Positions 51,683-61,371 of a stretch of 64,000 nucleotides of DNA are shown here, one piece after another. The notes beneath the pieces are model-generated. The model saw only the letters and a list, made by a program, of their open reading frames with translations, was not told the origin of the DNA and did no database searches. Source of the stretch: JAWCLZ01 sp038850275 (GTDB lineage Archaea; Halobacteriota; JAWCLZ01). Each line of letters starts with the position of its first letter. The stretch's first letter is position 1. Made by a program: the position numbers and the translations under genes. The stretch spans positions 1 to 64,000 of the forward strand of contig JAWCLZ010000001.1 in assembly GCA_038850275.1 (NCBI GenBank). Reading direction: 5' to 3'.

Positions 51683-52753
51683 TTGGTTGAATATGATGTT
51701 GAGTTAAGAAGTGTTACCAAGAGATTTGGCGAAGTAGTAGCAGTTGATAATGTTTCACTAGCGGTTAAAAAGGGTGAATTTCTATCCATATTAGGGCCAA
51801 GTGGATGTGGTAAAACTACAACTCTTCGCTTGATAGGGGGATTTGAAAAGCCTGATAGTGGAGAGATTTACATAGGTGGGAGGTCAATGAGGGACATACC
51901 TCCCTATGAGAGGAATGTTAATACAGTTTTTCAAAACTATGCATTATTTCCACACATGCGTGTTTATGATAACATTGCTTTTGGGCTGAGGATGAAAAAA
52001 GTTAGGGAGAGTGAGATTAAAGAGAGAGTTAAAGCTGCATTGGAATTGGTTAAGCTCAGCGGTTTTGAAAAGCGTTACCCCAAGCAGCTTTCAGGGGGGG
52101 AGCAGCAGAGAGTGGCCCTTGCTAGAGCACTAGTAAACAATCCAGAGGTTTTATTACTCGATGAACCCCTAGGCTCGTTGGATCAAAAGCTCAGGAAGCA
52201 AATGCAAATTGAACTTAAAAATATTCAAACAAAACTGGGAATTACCTTCATCTACGTTACCCATGATCAAGAGGAAGCCCTTACAATGTCGGATAGAATA
52301 GCGATTATGAATAAGGGTAGAATTGAACAAGTTGGCAATGCTGATGATATCTATGAAAAACCAAGAACTAGATTTGTTGCTGATTTCATAGGTGAGACCA
52401 ATTTACTTCAAGGCGAGGTTTTAGCGATTAATGGCAAAAAAGCAGTGATTCAATGTAATGGATTGGTTTATGAAATTGCAGCAGAGGAATCATGTAGAGA
52501 GGGAGAGATGCTCTGGATAAGCATTAGACCTGAGAAGATTCAAATTGGACAAGATCTAAAGTTAGATAATGTTTTCAATGGCATCGTGAGAAGTGAGGTT
52601 TATAAGGGATCTATAACTAAATATGAAGTTCTAGTGGAGGATAGAATCCCCTTAGTCGTGGAAATGCAAAATGTAAATAAATTTCCATATAGAAAAGGAG
52701 ATAGAGTAAAAGTTGGATGGAGCGCGGAGAGTTGCTGCTTATTAAAGGAGTAG
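51683..52753 (+). CDS. potA: Polyamine ABC transporter ATPase
   Basis: 356 residues. Walker A GPSGCGKTTTLRL, signature LSGGEQQRVALARALV and Walker B VLLLDEPLGSLD, then a C-terminal TOBE domain (WISIRPEKIQIGQD). It powers polyamine import. The start is a TTG at 51683. An ATG at 51676, with the better spacing from AGGAGG (51665), is closed after four codons (MKFG) by a TGA that overlaps the TTG frame, so the true initiation could be coupled or the site could hide a sequencing error. Confidence 0.95.
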   Translation: MVEYDVELRSVTKRFGEVVAVDNVSLAVKKGEFLSILGPSGCGKTTTLRLIGGFEKPDSGEIYIGGRSMRDIPPYERNVNTVFQNYALFPHMRVYDNIAFGLRMKKVRESEIKERVKAALELVKLSGFEKRYPKQLSGGEQQRVALARALVNNPEVLLLDEPLGSLDQKLRKQMQIELKNIQTKLGITFIYVTHDQEEALTMSDRIAIMNKGRIEQVGNADDIYEKPRTRFVADFIGETNLLQGEVLAINGKKAVIQCNGLVYEIAAEESCREGEMLWISIRPEKIQIGQDLKLDNVFNGIVRSEVYKGSITKYEVLVEDRIPLVVEMQNVNKFPYRKGDRVKVGWSAESCCLLKE

Positions 52754-53598
52754 TTAAAAGACTTGGGGTTTTTTTAATCCTACTTCCAGCGTTAATTTGG
52801 TTAATTGCTTTCTTCTTCATGCCACTTGGAATAGCTGGTTTATATAGCTTGGCCGAGCGGGGATTATATGGAGTTGAAGTATTTAGTTTTTCATTCAACA
52901 ACTATCTTAAATTCCTAGACCCATTATACCTCAATTTACTTTTAAAGTCGCTGAGGATAGCATTTATCTCAACCTTCCTATGCTTATTAATTGGTTTTCC
53001 AACAGCTTATTACATAGCTAGACAGAAACAGCGAAGTAGGCGATATTTCCTGCTCACGCTATTGATACTTCCATTTTGGATGAATTACTTAATCACCACT
53101 TATGCTTGGATGACAATCCTAGGGAGAGAAGGCGTGGTTAATAGCATTTTAATTAGCCTTGGCTTGATAAATGAACCAATTGGTTTCCTATTTAATGAAA
53201 ATGCAGTGATCCTTGGCCTAGTATATGTTTACTTTCCATTCATGGTCCTACCGCTTTATGCAAGTCTTGAGAAAATAGACCCAGTTCTTCTTGAAGCAGC
53301 TAAGGATCTAGGTGCAACTGAGCTTCAGAGTTTTTTAAAGATAATCCTTCCACTCTCAATGCCTGGGCTATTCGCTGGCTCGATCCTTGTTTTTATTCCC
53401 TCGGTTGGAGCCTTCATTACCCCTGACTTACTTGGAGGCACTGAGGGTATGATGATTGGCAATTTAATTCAACATCAATTCCTTGCTGCTAGAAACTGGC
53501 CATTTGGGTCAGCTGTTTCCTTTATCTTGCTTGGACTTGTTTTACTATTGATTTCACTTTATGCTAAATTCATAGGCGTGGAGAGACTGGAGGTGTGA
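52717..53598 (+). CDS. potB: Polyamine ABC transporter permease
   Basis: 293 residues with about six membrane helices, first FLILLPALIWLIAFFFMPL. The EAA motif that docks on the ATPase appears as LLEAAKDLGATELQSFLKII. It starts 37 bases before potA stops, so it is translationally coupled; an in-frame TTG at 52732 is an alternative. It forms the channel with PotC. Confidence 0.92.
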   Translation: MERGELLLIKGVVKRLGVFLILLPALIWLIAFFFMPLGIAGLYSLAERGLYGVEVFSFSFNNYLKFLDPLYLNLLLKSLRIAFISTFLCLLIGFPTAYYIARQKQRSRRYFLLTLLILPFWMNYLITTYAWMTILGREGVVNSILISLGLINEPIGFLFNENAVILGLVYVYFPFMVLPLYASLEKIDPVLLEAAKDLGATELQSFLKIILPLSMPGLFAGSILVFIPSVGAFITPDLLGGTEGMMIGNLIQHQFLAARNWPFGSAVSFILLGLVLLLISLYAKFIGVERLEV

Positions 53599-53599
53599 A

Positions 53600-54376
53600 A
53601 TGATTATTGAAGTGAAGGGGAAATTGCTCACGCTATATACTATTCTAATTTATTTCTTCCTATTTGCGCCTATTGCAATTTTAGTTATCTTCTCCTTCAA
53701 TGCCTCGAAGTTAAATTTTGTATGGCAAGGATTCACCTTCTATTGGTATTGGAAATTATTGAGCAATGAAGCTATCTTAAGTGCATTTAAAAATAGCTTA
53801 ATTGTAGCTATATTAACCACTTTGCTTTCAACAGTCATAGGAACCCTGCTAGCATTCGCTCTAGTGAGATATGACTTTCGAGGTAGAGGTGTTTTGAATA
53901 ATACTATTTTCCTTCCAGTTATAATACCGGAGATAATCCAAGGAATCTCTCTATTGGTATTCTTCGTCTGGATTGGGATGCAGCTTGGGATATCAACTAT
54001 TGTTATAGCCCATACTGCTTTTTGCATTTCATTCGTTGCAATAGTGGTGAAAGCTAGGCTCCATGGTTTAGATAGAACTCTCGAGGAGGCAGCCATGGAT
54101 CTAGGTGCCAATAAGATTCAAACCTTTTTAAAAATCACGCTGCCATTAACCATGCCTGGGATAATTGCAGGAGCGCTCCTTGCCTTCACTTTATCCTTAG
54201 ATGATTTCGTAATTACATTTTTCACAGCTGGAGTGGGATCCACAACTCTTCCTTTGAAGATTTATTCCATGATTAAATTTGGCATTACCCCTGAGATCAA
54301 TGCAATCTCAACTATTCTATTGCTTGTCTCCATAATCTTAATGTTCTGTTTCTTAAAACTCCAACGAGCTGAGTGA
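53600..54376 (+). CDS. potC: Polyamine ABC transporter permease
   Basis: 258 residues with about six membrane helices. The ATPase-docking EAA loop is LEEAAMDLGANKIQTFLKIT, and the last periplasmic segment is FTAGVGSTTLPLKIYSMIKF. It starts 1 base after potB stops. potDABC is one operon in the order binding protein, ATPase, permease, permease. The downstream neighbour converges after a 12-base gap. Confidence 0.92.
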   Translation: MIIEVKGKLLTLYTILIYFFLFAPIAILVIFSFNASKLNFVWQGFTFYWYWKLLSNEAILSAFKNSLIVAILTTLLSTVIGTLLAFALVRYDFRGRGVLNNTIFLPVIIPEIIQGISLLVFFVWIGMQLGISTIVIAHTAFCISFVAIVVKARLHGLDRTLEEAAMDLGANKIQTFLKITLPLTMPGIIAGALLAFTLSLDDFVITFFTAGVGSTTLPLKIYSMIKFGITPEINAISTILLLVSIILMFCFLKLQRAE

Positions 54377-54388
54377 AAAGCACTATTT

Positions 54389-55612
54389 TTAATTTGCTTG
54401 TATTTTGTTATCACGATCTTTCTTGCTTTCAAATCTCTTTCTAAAGGCTTCTATCTTCAATGCTTCTTCAACTCTACCTAATTCTATCAAAGCAAGGCCT
54501 TTTCCAATTTGCACTTCTACTAAATTTGGATTGAGCTTTAAAGCTTCATCGAAGCACTTAAGTGCCTCCTCGTACCTCTTTAACTCCAGCAAATTCATTC
54601 CCTTTCCATATAGTGCCCCCTCGTGGGGCTTCTTTCTTAGGATTTTATCAAAACAGGCAATGGATTCTTCACATCTCCCAAGATCCGCTAGACAAGAACC
54701 TTTGAGTCCAAGTAATTCATCATTCTCAGGGTCTTTCTCTAGAATTTCATCCAAGCAGATAATTGCCTCCTCAAGCAAGCCTGCTTTAATTAAGTTCTTA
54801 GCTCCTTCAAGAAAACTAGGGCTATTTGAGATGAACTCAGTTATAACGCTATAGTAAGTGCTTTTTATTTCCTTCTTTCCACCGTGAAGCACTGGTAAAT
54901 CATGCCCAGGCAGCAAAACATCTACATCGAGTTTCATTAAATTTCGTAGAGATATGATATAGTTCATCATATTCCCGCCAACTCTATCGTCAGGCGCTGG
55001 TAAATCATAGGGGAGCACTGTGTCGCCTGTGAAAAGGGTTTTAGTTCCCTCATGGTATAAACAAAGGGAATCTATGGTATGCCCAGGTGTATATATCATC
55101 TTGAAATTATAGCCGCTTAGCTCAACAGTGTCTCCAGTGTCCACCCCTCTCACTCTAGCTACAGGTGTCCATTTGTCCAATTCTTTCTTCAAGTTCCCTA
55201 GGGGCACTGATTTATGGACAATTACCTCTAAATCGCTAAATATATATCTCCTCACTAGTCCAAGCAACCCTAGAGTGTGATCGTTGTGGCTGTGGGTTAA
55301 AACAATCTTTTTAATTTGCTCGGGTTTCACGTCTCTCTCGAATAATTCCCAGAATGCAGTGAAATCATTTCCTGTGTCAATGACTGAAACATACTCCCCT
55401 TTTAGTACATAGATATTTGAGGAATCGCTATAACCCTCTAGGAAGTAAATATTGGAAAAAAAAGGATCCCTTAATGAGGGATCTAAATCTATTAATCTAA
55501 TCCAACCTTTATATTCTTTAGTTTCCTCCTCTATTTCTCTCTCTACTCTTCTCCAACTGCTTTGTTCCAGTTTTTCCTGTTGCTCTTCTTCACCTTTTTT
55601 TTCTTCTTTCAC
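54389..55612 (-). CDS. Metallo-beta-lactamase-fold protein with TPR repeats
   Basis: 407 residues. The N-terminal half is an MBL hydrolase: LTHSHNDHTLGLLGLVRR provides HxHxDH, and IYTPGHTIDSLCLY and LFTGDTVLP give the other metal sites. Residues about 285-390 are three tetratricopeptide-like repeats (EEAIICLDEILEKDPENDE; EESIACFDKILRKKPHEG; EEALKCFDEALKLNPNL). The combination suggests a hydrolase that works in a complex. The start is charged (KEEKKGEEEQQEKLE). Substrate unknown. Confidence 0.8.
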   Translation of the reverse strand: MKEEKKGEEEQQEKLEQSSWRRVEREIEEETKEYKGWIRLIDLDPSLRDPFFSNIYFLEGYSDSSNIYVLKGEYVSVIDTGNDFTAFWELFERDVKPEQIKKIVLTHSHNDHTLGLLGLVRRYIFSDLEVIVHKSVPLGNLKKELDKWTPVARVRGVDTGDTVELSGYNFKMIYTPGHTIDSLCLYHEGTKTLFTGDTVLPYDLPAPDDRVGGNMMNYIISLRNLMKLDVDVLLPGHDLPVLHGGKKEIKSTYYSVITEFISNSPSFLEGAKNLIKAGLLEEAIICLDEILEKDPENDELLGLKGSCLADLGRCEESIACFDKILRKKPHEGALYGKGMNLLELKRYEEALKCFDEALKLNPNLVEVQIGKGLALIELGRVEEALKIEAFRKRFESKKDRDNKIQAN

Positions 55613-55618
55613 TTTGCT

Positions 55619-56056
55619 CTATCCTACGTATTTAAGTGAATACTTCCAGCTTGGATTCTTCATCTTTTCCTCTGGCCACATCACTCGCTGCATTGTCTTA
55701 CCTGGGTATACCTCTTTCTCTGTTCCAGCTGTTACAACTTTATCCACGGTTACCTCTAGATAGTGCCAAGCTGTTAATTGATATTTCTTTATCACTTCAC
55801 CTGGAAGCACTACGCTTCGTCCACTGTTGTTGCTCGTCTTCCACTCAAATCTCTCCTCAGGGGTTGCCACTGCAGTCCCACTCCAATCATAGATTTTATG
55901 CAGCGTACCCTTAACTATGTCGCCAGGTTTAAGCTGATAGTCCTCGTAGAGTTCCTTTGGAAGATAGAACCAGAGGGCTTGCTCTCCAGTTCTCACGTAG
56001 CCCCTTACCAACATGGGGTCATATCCACAGCAAACAGTTCTAATTTTCTCAGGCAT
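55619..56056 (-). CDS. Unknown protein upstream of the MBL-TPR gene
   Basis: 145 residues, not recognised. The sequence has beta-rich segments (WFYLPKELYEDYQLKPGDIV, then RSVVLPGEVIKKYQLTAWHY) that repeat the pattern LP-x-E-...-YQL twice, which could be two copies of an AbrB-like swapped-hairpin fold. It starts with MPEKIRTVCCGYD, with two adjacent Cys. Its stop is 7 bases before the MBL-TPR start, so they are cotranscribed. A TATA-like run is present upstream near 56090. Confidence 0.5.
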   Translation of the reverse strand: MPEKIRTVCCGYDPMLVRGYVRTGEQALWFYLPKELYEDYQLKPGDIVKGTLHKIYDWSGTAVATPEERFEWKTSNNSGRSVVLPGEVIKKYQLTAWHYLEVTVDKVVTAGTEKEVYPGKTMQRVMWPEEKMKNPSWKYSLKYVG

Positions 56057-56163
56057 ATTAAATCACAATTGTAATGATTGATATATCTAATATATAAATC
56101 TTTATCATTCATTTTTTAATAAAATCATCATCATAATCTATAAAAATAAAGGTAAATGAAAAG

Positions 56164-58188
56164 CTAGTAACTAGAGGTAAGAGGTATACTTATCAACTCT
56201 TCCAAGTTATCTAGGGAATTTGCTTTTATTAATTTGTCAGATATGGTATAGAGTACGTTGTCGATGTAGAGGGATCGCTTAATGAAATATGGTATATAGT
56301 AATAATATCCACTTTTTCCAAATGCTTCAGAGCAATGGGTGATTCTACCTTTAAGTACAAAGCCATTTTCAAGCGTAAGCTCGAAGACATAGGCTCCTTG
56401 CCAGATGTAGTCTCCTTGGATGTATGGTGGAATTTCACCTGAATATTTTTGCTCATCTATCTCCGCTAGCAATATGGGAATAACCAAGAGGTTTCTAGTT
56501 TTGCTGAATAGAAAGGCTTTATGATCGCGAAGGGCATGGGAATCAGTGCCTCTATCCCCTATGGTATATTTCGCTATTTCCCTAGGTTGGTTAACATTGC
56601 TTACGTTAAATAGCGAGAGCTTAACTCCTTGATACCAAGCGAAGTTGCCCTCCTCAGCTTCAACTGTTTCCTTGCCAATGCCTATTATATAGTTTATATC
56701 ATAGGGATGCAAATAGTCTGAATAGCCTGGGATCTTCAACTTGCCTAGTATTCTTGGGGAACTTGGATTGCTTAAGTCTATAACGAATAATGGATCAACT
56801 TTTTTAAAGGTCACGAGATAGCATCTATCGCCAATGAAGCGCGCTGAATATATCTTTTCCCCAGGTGCTAGATTTTCCAGCTTTCCCACTATTTTGAGGT
56901 CACCATTGAGTATATATAAGTGGTTGGCCTCAAGATTCCCTCCCCAAGTTGTAGTTGCAATTCTGAAATGGTCTTCATATTCATCCATTGAAAATTGATT
57001 GAGAACAACGCCTAGTACTTCACCCTGTGCTCTATATTCGATTTTACCGCTATCTATGGAGATCTTATGTATAATAGTTTTCTGCATCTCCCTAGCGATT
57101 TCAATTTGAAGCTTGCTCATTCTCCCCATAAGTTTCTGCTCCAAGTTAGCTTTCTCAACTTGGCTGAGCTGCTGCATATAATTTTGAAGCAGTCTTTGGA
57201 TCTCTTCTAATTTTGAATATATTGTGATATTATAGCTGCTTATTTCATTGATTCTCGAAACAAGCTCGCTCGGTGAAACTGGGATTAAAACTTCCTTGAT
57301 GATTTTTTCATAGTAATAAGTGGAGCTTAGTCTCTTTTGATAGACTATGAATATATTATCGTGGGAAACATACATCTGCTGAGCATAACCCATTAAGAAG
57401 ATCTTGCTCTCAGGTTTCTCCTCATTTTGGGTGTTTATGGCAACTATGGTTGAGAAGAAATAAGAGGTATCGGGAACATCGAAATAGTAAACATCTGTAC
57501 ATTCACATATTGCATTAGTTCCTTCGGAAATAATTTTAGGAATGCTGATTTCTCCATTATCATAGATATTTTTATTCACCACTGCATATACATAATCGCC
57601 TATCATTCTCGAGTCGTAGTAGTTGCCATCCACGCTAATATTTCTAATTAATTTAGGTTTCTCCTTATTTGATATATCATAAATCTTTATAAATGTCCTC
57701 GAATTTGCTGCTCTAAGATAGCTATTCTCTTTGCCAAAGCTTTCTCTGCCAAAGACTACAAGCTTGTCTTTGTTTATGAATATCTCCAGTGGAGTGCCAT
57801 CGAATTCTATTTCAGTTAAAACCTTTGCTTGCTCAACTGGATAAGCATCGACTATAAAAACTTTACTATTGGAGATTACATAGATATATTTACCATCGTT
57901 CTTCACAATATCTGCTTCATCAACACCTGCCACTTGTATATTCGTAGTTGAATAATCCCTAGAACTCAAGCCATTGTACTCGGCTGTGCTCTTTAAAATA
58001 GGAGCAGCTATGTTATAATAGGGTATTTCAACTTCGGTGTTTAAAAAATTCTTTATGTTTAAAAAATTCTTTATTTCCTCACAGGAAGAGAATTTCTTCA
58101 GCGATGGCTTCGAGGGGGAAAAGGCAATGCTGATTGTGATGCTGCTTAATGCGATCAAAAGCAATATCAATGCAAATTTAGCTTTCAT
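56164..58188 (-). CDS. Secreted beta-propeller protein (COG4880-like)
   Basis: 674 residues. A signal peptide of about 24 residues (MKAKFALILLLIALSSITIS) starts the protein. The family hallmark TNIQVAGVDEADIVKNDGKY and repeated blades such as FKKVDPLFVIDLSNPSSPRI and LYTISDKLIKANSLDNLEEL point to the secreted beta-propeller family. A helical segment of about 60 residues (LEEIQRLLQNYMQQLSQVEK) is inserted in the propeller. A short direct repeat (NFLNIKNFLN) sits near residue 45. It would act outside the membrane; binding partner unknown. Confidence 0.8.
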   Translation of the reverse strand: MKAKFALILLLIALSSITISIAFSPSKPSLKKFSSCEEIKNFLNIKNFLNTEVEIPYYNIAAPILKSTAEYNGLSSRDYSTTNIQVAGVDEADIVKNDGKYIYVISNSKVFIVDAYPVEQAKVLTEIEFDGTPLEIFINKDKLVVFGRESFGKENSYLRAANSRTFIKIYDISNKEKPKLIRNISVDGNYYDSRMIGDYVYAVVNKNIYDNGEISIPKIISEGTNAICECTDVYYFDVPDTSYFFSTIVAINTQNEEKPESKIFLMGYAQQMYVSHDNIFIVYQKRLSSTYYYEKIIKEVLIPVSPSELVSRINEISSYNITIYSKLEEIQRLLQNYMQQLSQVEKANLEQKLMGRMSKLQIEIAREMQKTIIHKISIDSGKIEYRAQGEVLGVVLNQFSMDEYEDHFRIATTTWGGNLEANHLYILNGDLKIVGKLENLAPGEKIYSARFIGDRCYLVTFKKVDPLFVIDLSNPSSPRILGKLKIPGYSDYLHPYDINYIIGIGKETVEAEEGNFAWYQGVKLSLFNVSNVNQPREIAKYTIGDRGTDSHALRDHKAFLFSKTRNLLVIPILLAEIDEQKYSGEIPPYIQGDYIWQGAYVFELTLENGFVLKGRITHCSEAFGKSGYYYYIPYFIKRSLYIDNVLYTISDKLIKANSLDNLEELISIPLTSSY

Positions 58189-58260
58189 AAGAATTTATGT
58201 ATATCTTTATTTAAATATAATTTGCTTTAGCTTCGAATGGATTCGTAGTTAATGAAAAAT

Positions 58261-59364
58261 TCACACGAACATATTTTTAGGAGGCTCGCTTGCCCTTGGG
58301 ATCTGCTTAAGTGCTTCTTCGAAGTGCCTAGGAAGGACTTCAGATTCCTCTATAATTGCTTTATGGAGAGCTACCTTTAAAATTTTCTCCACCAAGTCTC
58401 TACCTGATAAACCATTTGTCTCCTTTGCAATTTGCTCGAAGTTCACTGCACTTGAGATGCGCTGTGGAAAAGTTTTAGCATAATGAAGAAGGATCTGCAA
58501 GCGCTCCTCTTTATTTGGCAATTTGAACTCAATTTCCTCCTCAAATCTACTTCTAATGGAGTAATCAAGTGCATCTATTCGATTTGTAGCTCCAATGGTG
58601 CATACCCCCACTCGCTCTTCAATCCCATCCATCTCCGTTAAAAGTGCATTTACCACTTCTGAGACATCCCCGCGTAACTCTTGATGCCTTCTATCAAGTG
58701 CTATTGCATCAAGTTCATCTATGAAGATTATACAAGGCGCTAATTTCTCAGCTTGATCATAGAGTAAATGTATTCTCCTTGAACCCTCACCCACGTGTTC
58801 ACCAATTAACTGAGTTGCCTTAGTTGGAATCAAGGGCACATCAGTTTCATTGGCAAGTGCTTTGGCCATCATAGTCTTGCCAGTTCCACTTGGACCGTAG
58901 AATAATACATTCTTAGGCGCCCAAGCTCCGAATTTTTCTGGCTCGTGGAGGTAGCGCTGTATGAGCTTGCATTTGCGCTTCGCTTCTTCCTGTCCAATTA
59001 TATCGCTGAATCTCACACCACTATTCATCTTGGGAATTGGCAGGGTATCTTCATAGCCGAATTCTTCAACTATTATAACAGTTGAACCACCTATGTAGGA
59101 ATCATTAGGCTCCACGCTCGTTACCTCAAATGCAAAATCTGGGAACATTCGCTTATCGAAGAGATAGCTACCCTTCCTAACTCTTTCCCCACTCCATTGA
59201 TCCTTCGCATAATGTTCAAAAACCCTTGGCTCTGAGAGCTCTGGATATTCACATTGAGCTCCCCCGATTTTCATTGGATAGCCAGCTGGTCTTAAAATTA
59301 CAAACTTGGCATATTTGATGGATTCACGCTCTCCATATCTGCGCTTCTGCTTCAAGTTGAACAC
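58261..59364 (-). CDS. AAA ATPase, PAN/Cdc48-like
   Basis: 367 residues. Walker A GPSGTGKTMMAKALANET, Walker B CIIFIDELDAIAL, sensor 1 IGATNRIDALDYS and the arginine fingers in SIRSRFEEEIEF are complete, with a C-terminal lid. The N-terminal 110 residues are family-specific, without zinc or coiled-coil parts, resembling the short archaeal homologue of 26S protease regulatory subunits. It may unfold proteins, but the target is unknown. Confidence 0.85.
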   Translation of the reverse strand: MFNLKQKRRYGERESIKYAKFVILRPAGYPMKIGGAQCEYPELSEPRVFEHYAKDQWSGERVRKGSYLFDKRMFPDFAFEVTSVEPNDSYIGGSTVIIVEEFGYEDTLPIPKMNSGVRFSDIIGQEEAKRKCKLIQRYLHEPEKFGAWAPKNVLFYGPSGTGKTMMAKALANETDVPLIPTKATQLIGEHVGEGSRRIHLLYDQAEKLAPCIIFIDELDAIALDRRHQELRGDVSEVVNALLTEMDGIEERVGVCTIGATNRIDALDYSIRSRFEEEIEFKLPNKEERLQILLHYAKTFPQRISSAVNFEQIAKETNGLSGRDLVEKILKVALHKAIIEESEVLPRHFEEALKQIPRASEPPKNMFV

Positions 59365-59474
59365 CGTCCACCGTTATATATTAAAAATTCAATAGCTTAG
59401 TATTAAGATTTTTTCATCTACAATTTTCATCTACGATATATTAAATTACTTCTAGATGAATATTTGACTACTAT

Positions 59475-60029
59475 ATGGCGAGGCTGTTCATAGCAATTGA
59501 TTTACCACAGAGCTGTAGAGATTCAGCTTCGAAGCTCATCGATGAACTTAATTTAAATGGCTTAAAACGCGTGTCACCTGAGCTATTGCATATTACCTTG
59601 AAATTCCTAGGGGAAGTTAGAGAGAAAGATATCATAGCTATATGCAAATCCCTTGAGGAGGTAAAAAGCAGCGCTATAGATATAGCTGTTAAGGGCACTG
59701 GAGCATTTCCAAATTTAAAAAGACCTAAGGTAATTTGGATTGGAGCTCAAGGTGATTTCAGCTTGCTTCCAAATGCAATAGAAAAGGCCCTTGCAAAGCT
59801 TGGGTTTGAGCGGGAGAAGCGCGAGTTCAGCGCGCACATCACAGTTGCTAGAGTGAAGCAATATCAAAAGCTTGATTTAAACAAACTTCAAGCAATTTTA
59901 AAGCGATTTGAGGACTTTGAATTCTGTAGATTCAATGCAAGTTCATTTGCCTTAAAGCAAAGCACACTTACCCCAGCTGGTCCAATCTATCAAACCCTAA
60001 GGGAATTCAAATTAGAGGGGAAATCGTGA
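59475..60029 (+). CDS. thpR: RNA 2',3'-cyclic phosphodiesterase
   Basis: 184 residues. The 2H-phosphoesterase motifs are LHITLKFLGEV and AHITVARVKQ. The family opens 2',3'-cyclic phosphates on RNA, historically described as a 2'-5' RNA ligase. An ATATGG start at 59475 follows the TATA-like GATATATTAAA near 59433. Its end overlaps the GTG of cca by four bases, so tRNA 3'-end enzymes are made together. Confidence 0.9.
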   Translation: MARLFIAIDLPQSCRDSASKLIDELNLNGLKRVSPELLHITLKFLGEVREKDIIAICKSLEEVKSSAIDIAVKGTGAFPNLKRPKVIWIGAQGDFSLLPNAIEKALAKLGFEREKREFSAHITVARVKQYQKLDLNKLQAILKRFEDFEFCRFNASSFALKQSTLTPAGPIYQTLREFKLEGKS

Positions 60030-61366
60030 GCGAGGAGATATTAAAAGAGGTTTTAAACAGAATCAAGCCAACTCCTGAGGAGAGAGCTATATTGAAAAAG
60101 ATTTCAGAGAGAATAATTGAAAAGATAGCAGAGATTGCCAGGGAAAAGGGAATCGAAGCTAGAGGCTTGCTCGTTGGCTCAGCAGCTAGAAATACTTGGC
60201 TCAGGGGTGATAAAGACCTAGATATTTTTATTCTGCTGCCTGAGGATTTAAATTTAGATGAATTTGAGAAAAAGGGAATTGAAATCGCTGAAAGCGTGGC
60301 AGAAAAATTTGAGGAGAGATATGCTGAGCATCCATATGTTAAAGCATTTATCAATGGATATGAAGTAGACTTAGTACCTTGCTATGCAATTTCACGTCCT
60401 GAAAAGCTAAAATCAGCAGTCGATCGAACACCTTTTCACAATCAATATGTGATTGAGCATATTAAGGGAAAGGAAGATGAAGTACTACTGCTGAAGCAAT
60501 TCATGAAAGGTATCTCAACCTATGGCTCTGAGCTTAAGACACAGGGCTTCTCAGGCTACCTCTGCGAGCTTTTAATAATTAAATATGGCTCCTTCCTAGA
60601 GACCTTAAGACAAGCTAAACATTGGAAATATGGAGTTAAAATTGCTCTTGAAAAACAAGGTGAGGTTGAATTTGAGCATCCATTGGTTGTAATTGACCCA
60701 GTGGATCCAAAGAGGAATGTAGCTGCTGCATTATCCAAGGAAAAATTCTATGAATTTATAGCTGCAGCTAGAGAATTCCTAGAGAAGCCAAGTTTAGATT
60801 TCTTCTTCCCATTGGAAAGGAAGATGGATGGGGGGGAATTCAAGGAGCAATTGAAAAAGCGGGGCACTGCTTTCTATGCTGTGGTTTTTAAATCCCCAAA
60901 TGTAGTTGAAGATGTGCTTTATCCCCAGCTAAGAAAAGCCAAGCAGTCAATTGAAGGACTTCTAGAGAAGCATGAGTTCAAGGTCTTCAAGTCAGATGTA
61001 TATGCAGATTCAAAGTATAGCATTATACTCCTTGAATTAAGTGTATGGAGACTTCCCTACGTGAGGAGACATATTGGCCCACCAGTTGAGGAAGAGATGC
61101 ACGTTAAGAGATTCCTAGCTAAGTATCGCAGTAGTGCAATTACATTGAGCAAGCCATATATCCAAGGGGATCGCTATGTAGTTGAACTCCCAAGGAAATA
61201 CATTGAAGCAAAGGACTTGCTCGAGGCCAAGTTGAAAACCTGTGCATTAGGAAAGCACCTCTCGGAATGTGCAAAGCAAGGGTATGAAATATTGATGAAT
61301 GAGGAAATCTTAAAGATCGAAAGCCAGCAATTCTATTTTTTCCTAAAGGATTTCTTCAAAATTTAA
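60026..61366 (+). CDS. cca: CCA-adding tRNA nucleotidyltransferase, archaeal class I
   Basis: 446 residues from a GTG overlapping thpR. The nucleotidyltransferase motif is GLLVGSAARNTWLRGDKDLD followed by IFI, giving the two catalytic aspartates, and later VDLVPCYAI the third. It adds CCA to tRNA 3' ends without a template. None of the four tRNA genes in the window encodes CCA, so all need this enzyme. The C-terminal domain carries LSVWRLPYVRRHIGPPVEEE. Confidence 0.95.
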   Translation: MSEEILKEVLNRIKPTPEERAILKKISERIIEKIAEIAREKGIEARGLLVGSAARNTWLRGDKDLDIFILLPEDLNLDEFEKKGIEIAESVAEKFEERYAEHPYVKAFINGYEVDLVPCYAISRPEKLKSAVDRTPFHNQYVIEHIKGKEDEVLLLKQFMKGISTYGSELKTQGFSGYLCELLIIKYGSFLETLRQAKHWKYGVKIALEKQGEVEFEHPLVVIDPVDPKRNVAAALSKEKFYEFIAAAREFLEKPSLDFFFPLERKMDGGEFKEQLKKRGTAFYAVVFKSPNVVEDVLYPQLRKAKQSIEGLLEKHEFKVFKSDVYADSKYSIILLELSVWRLPYVRRHIGPPVEEEMHVKRFLAKYRSSAITLSKPYIQGDRYVVELPRKYIEAKDLLEAKLKTCALGKHLSECAKQGYEILMNEEILKIESQQFYFFLKDFFKI

Positions 61367-61371
61367 TCAAA

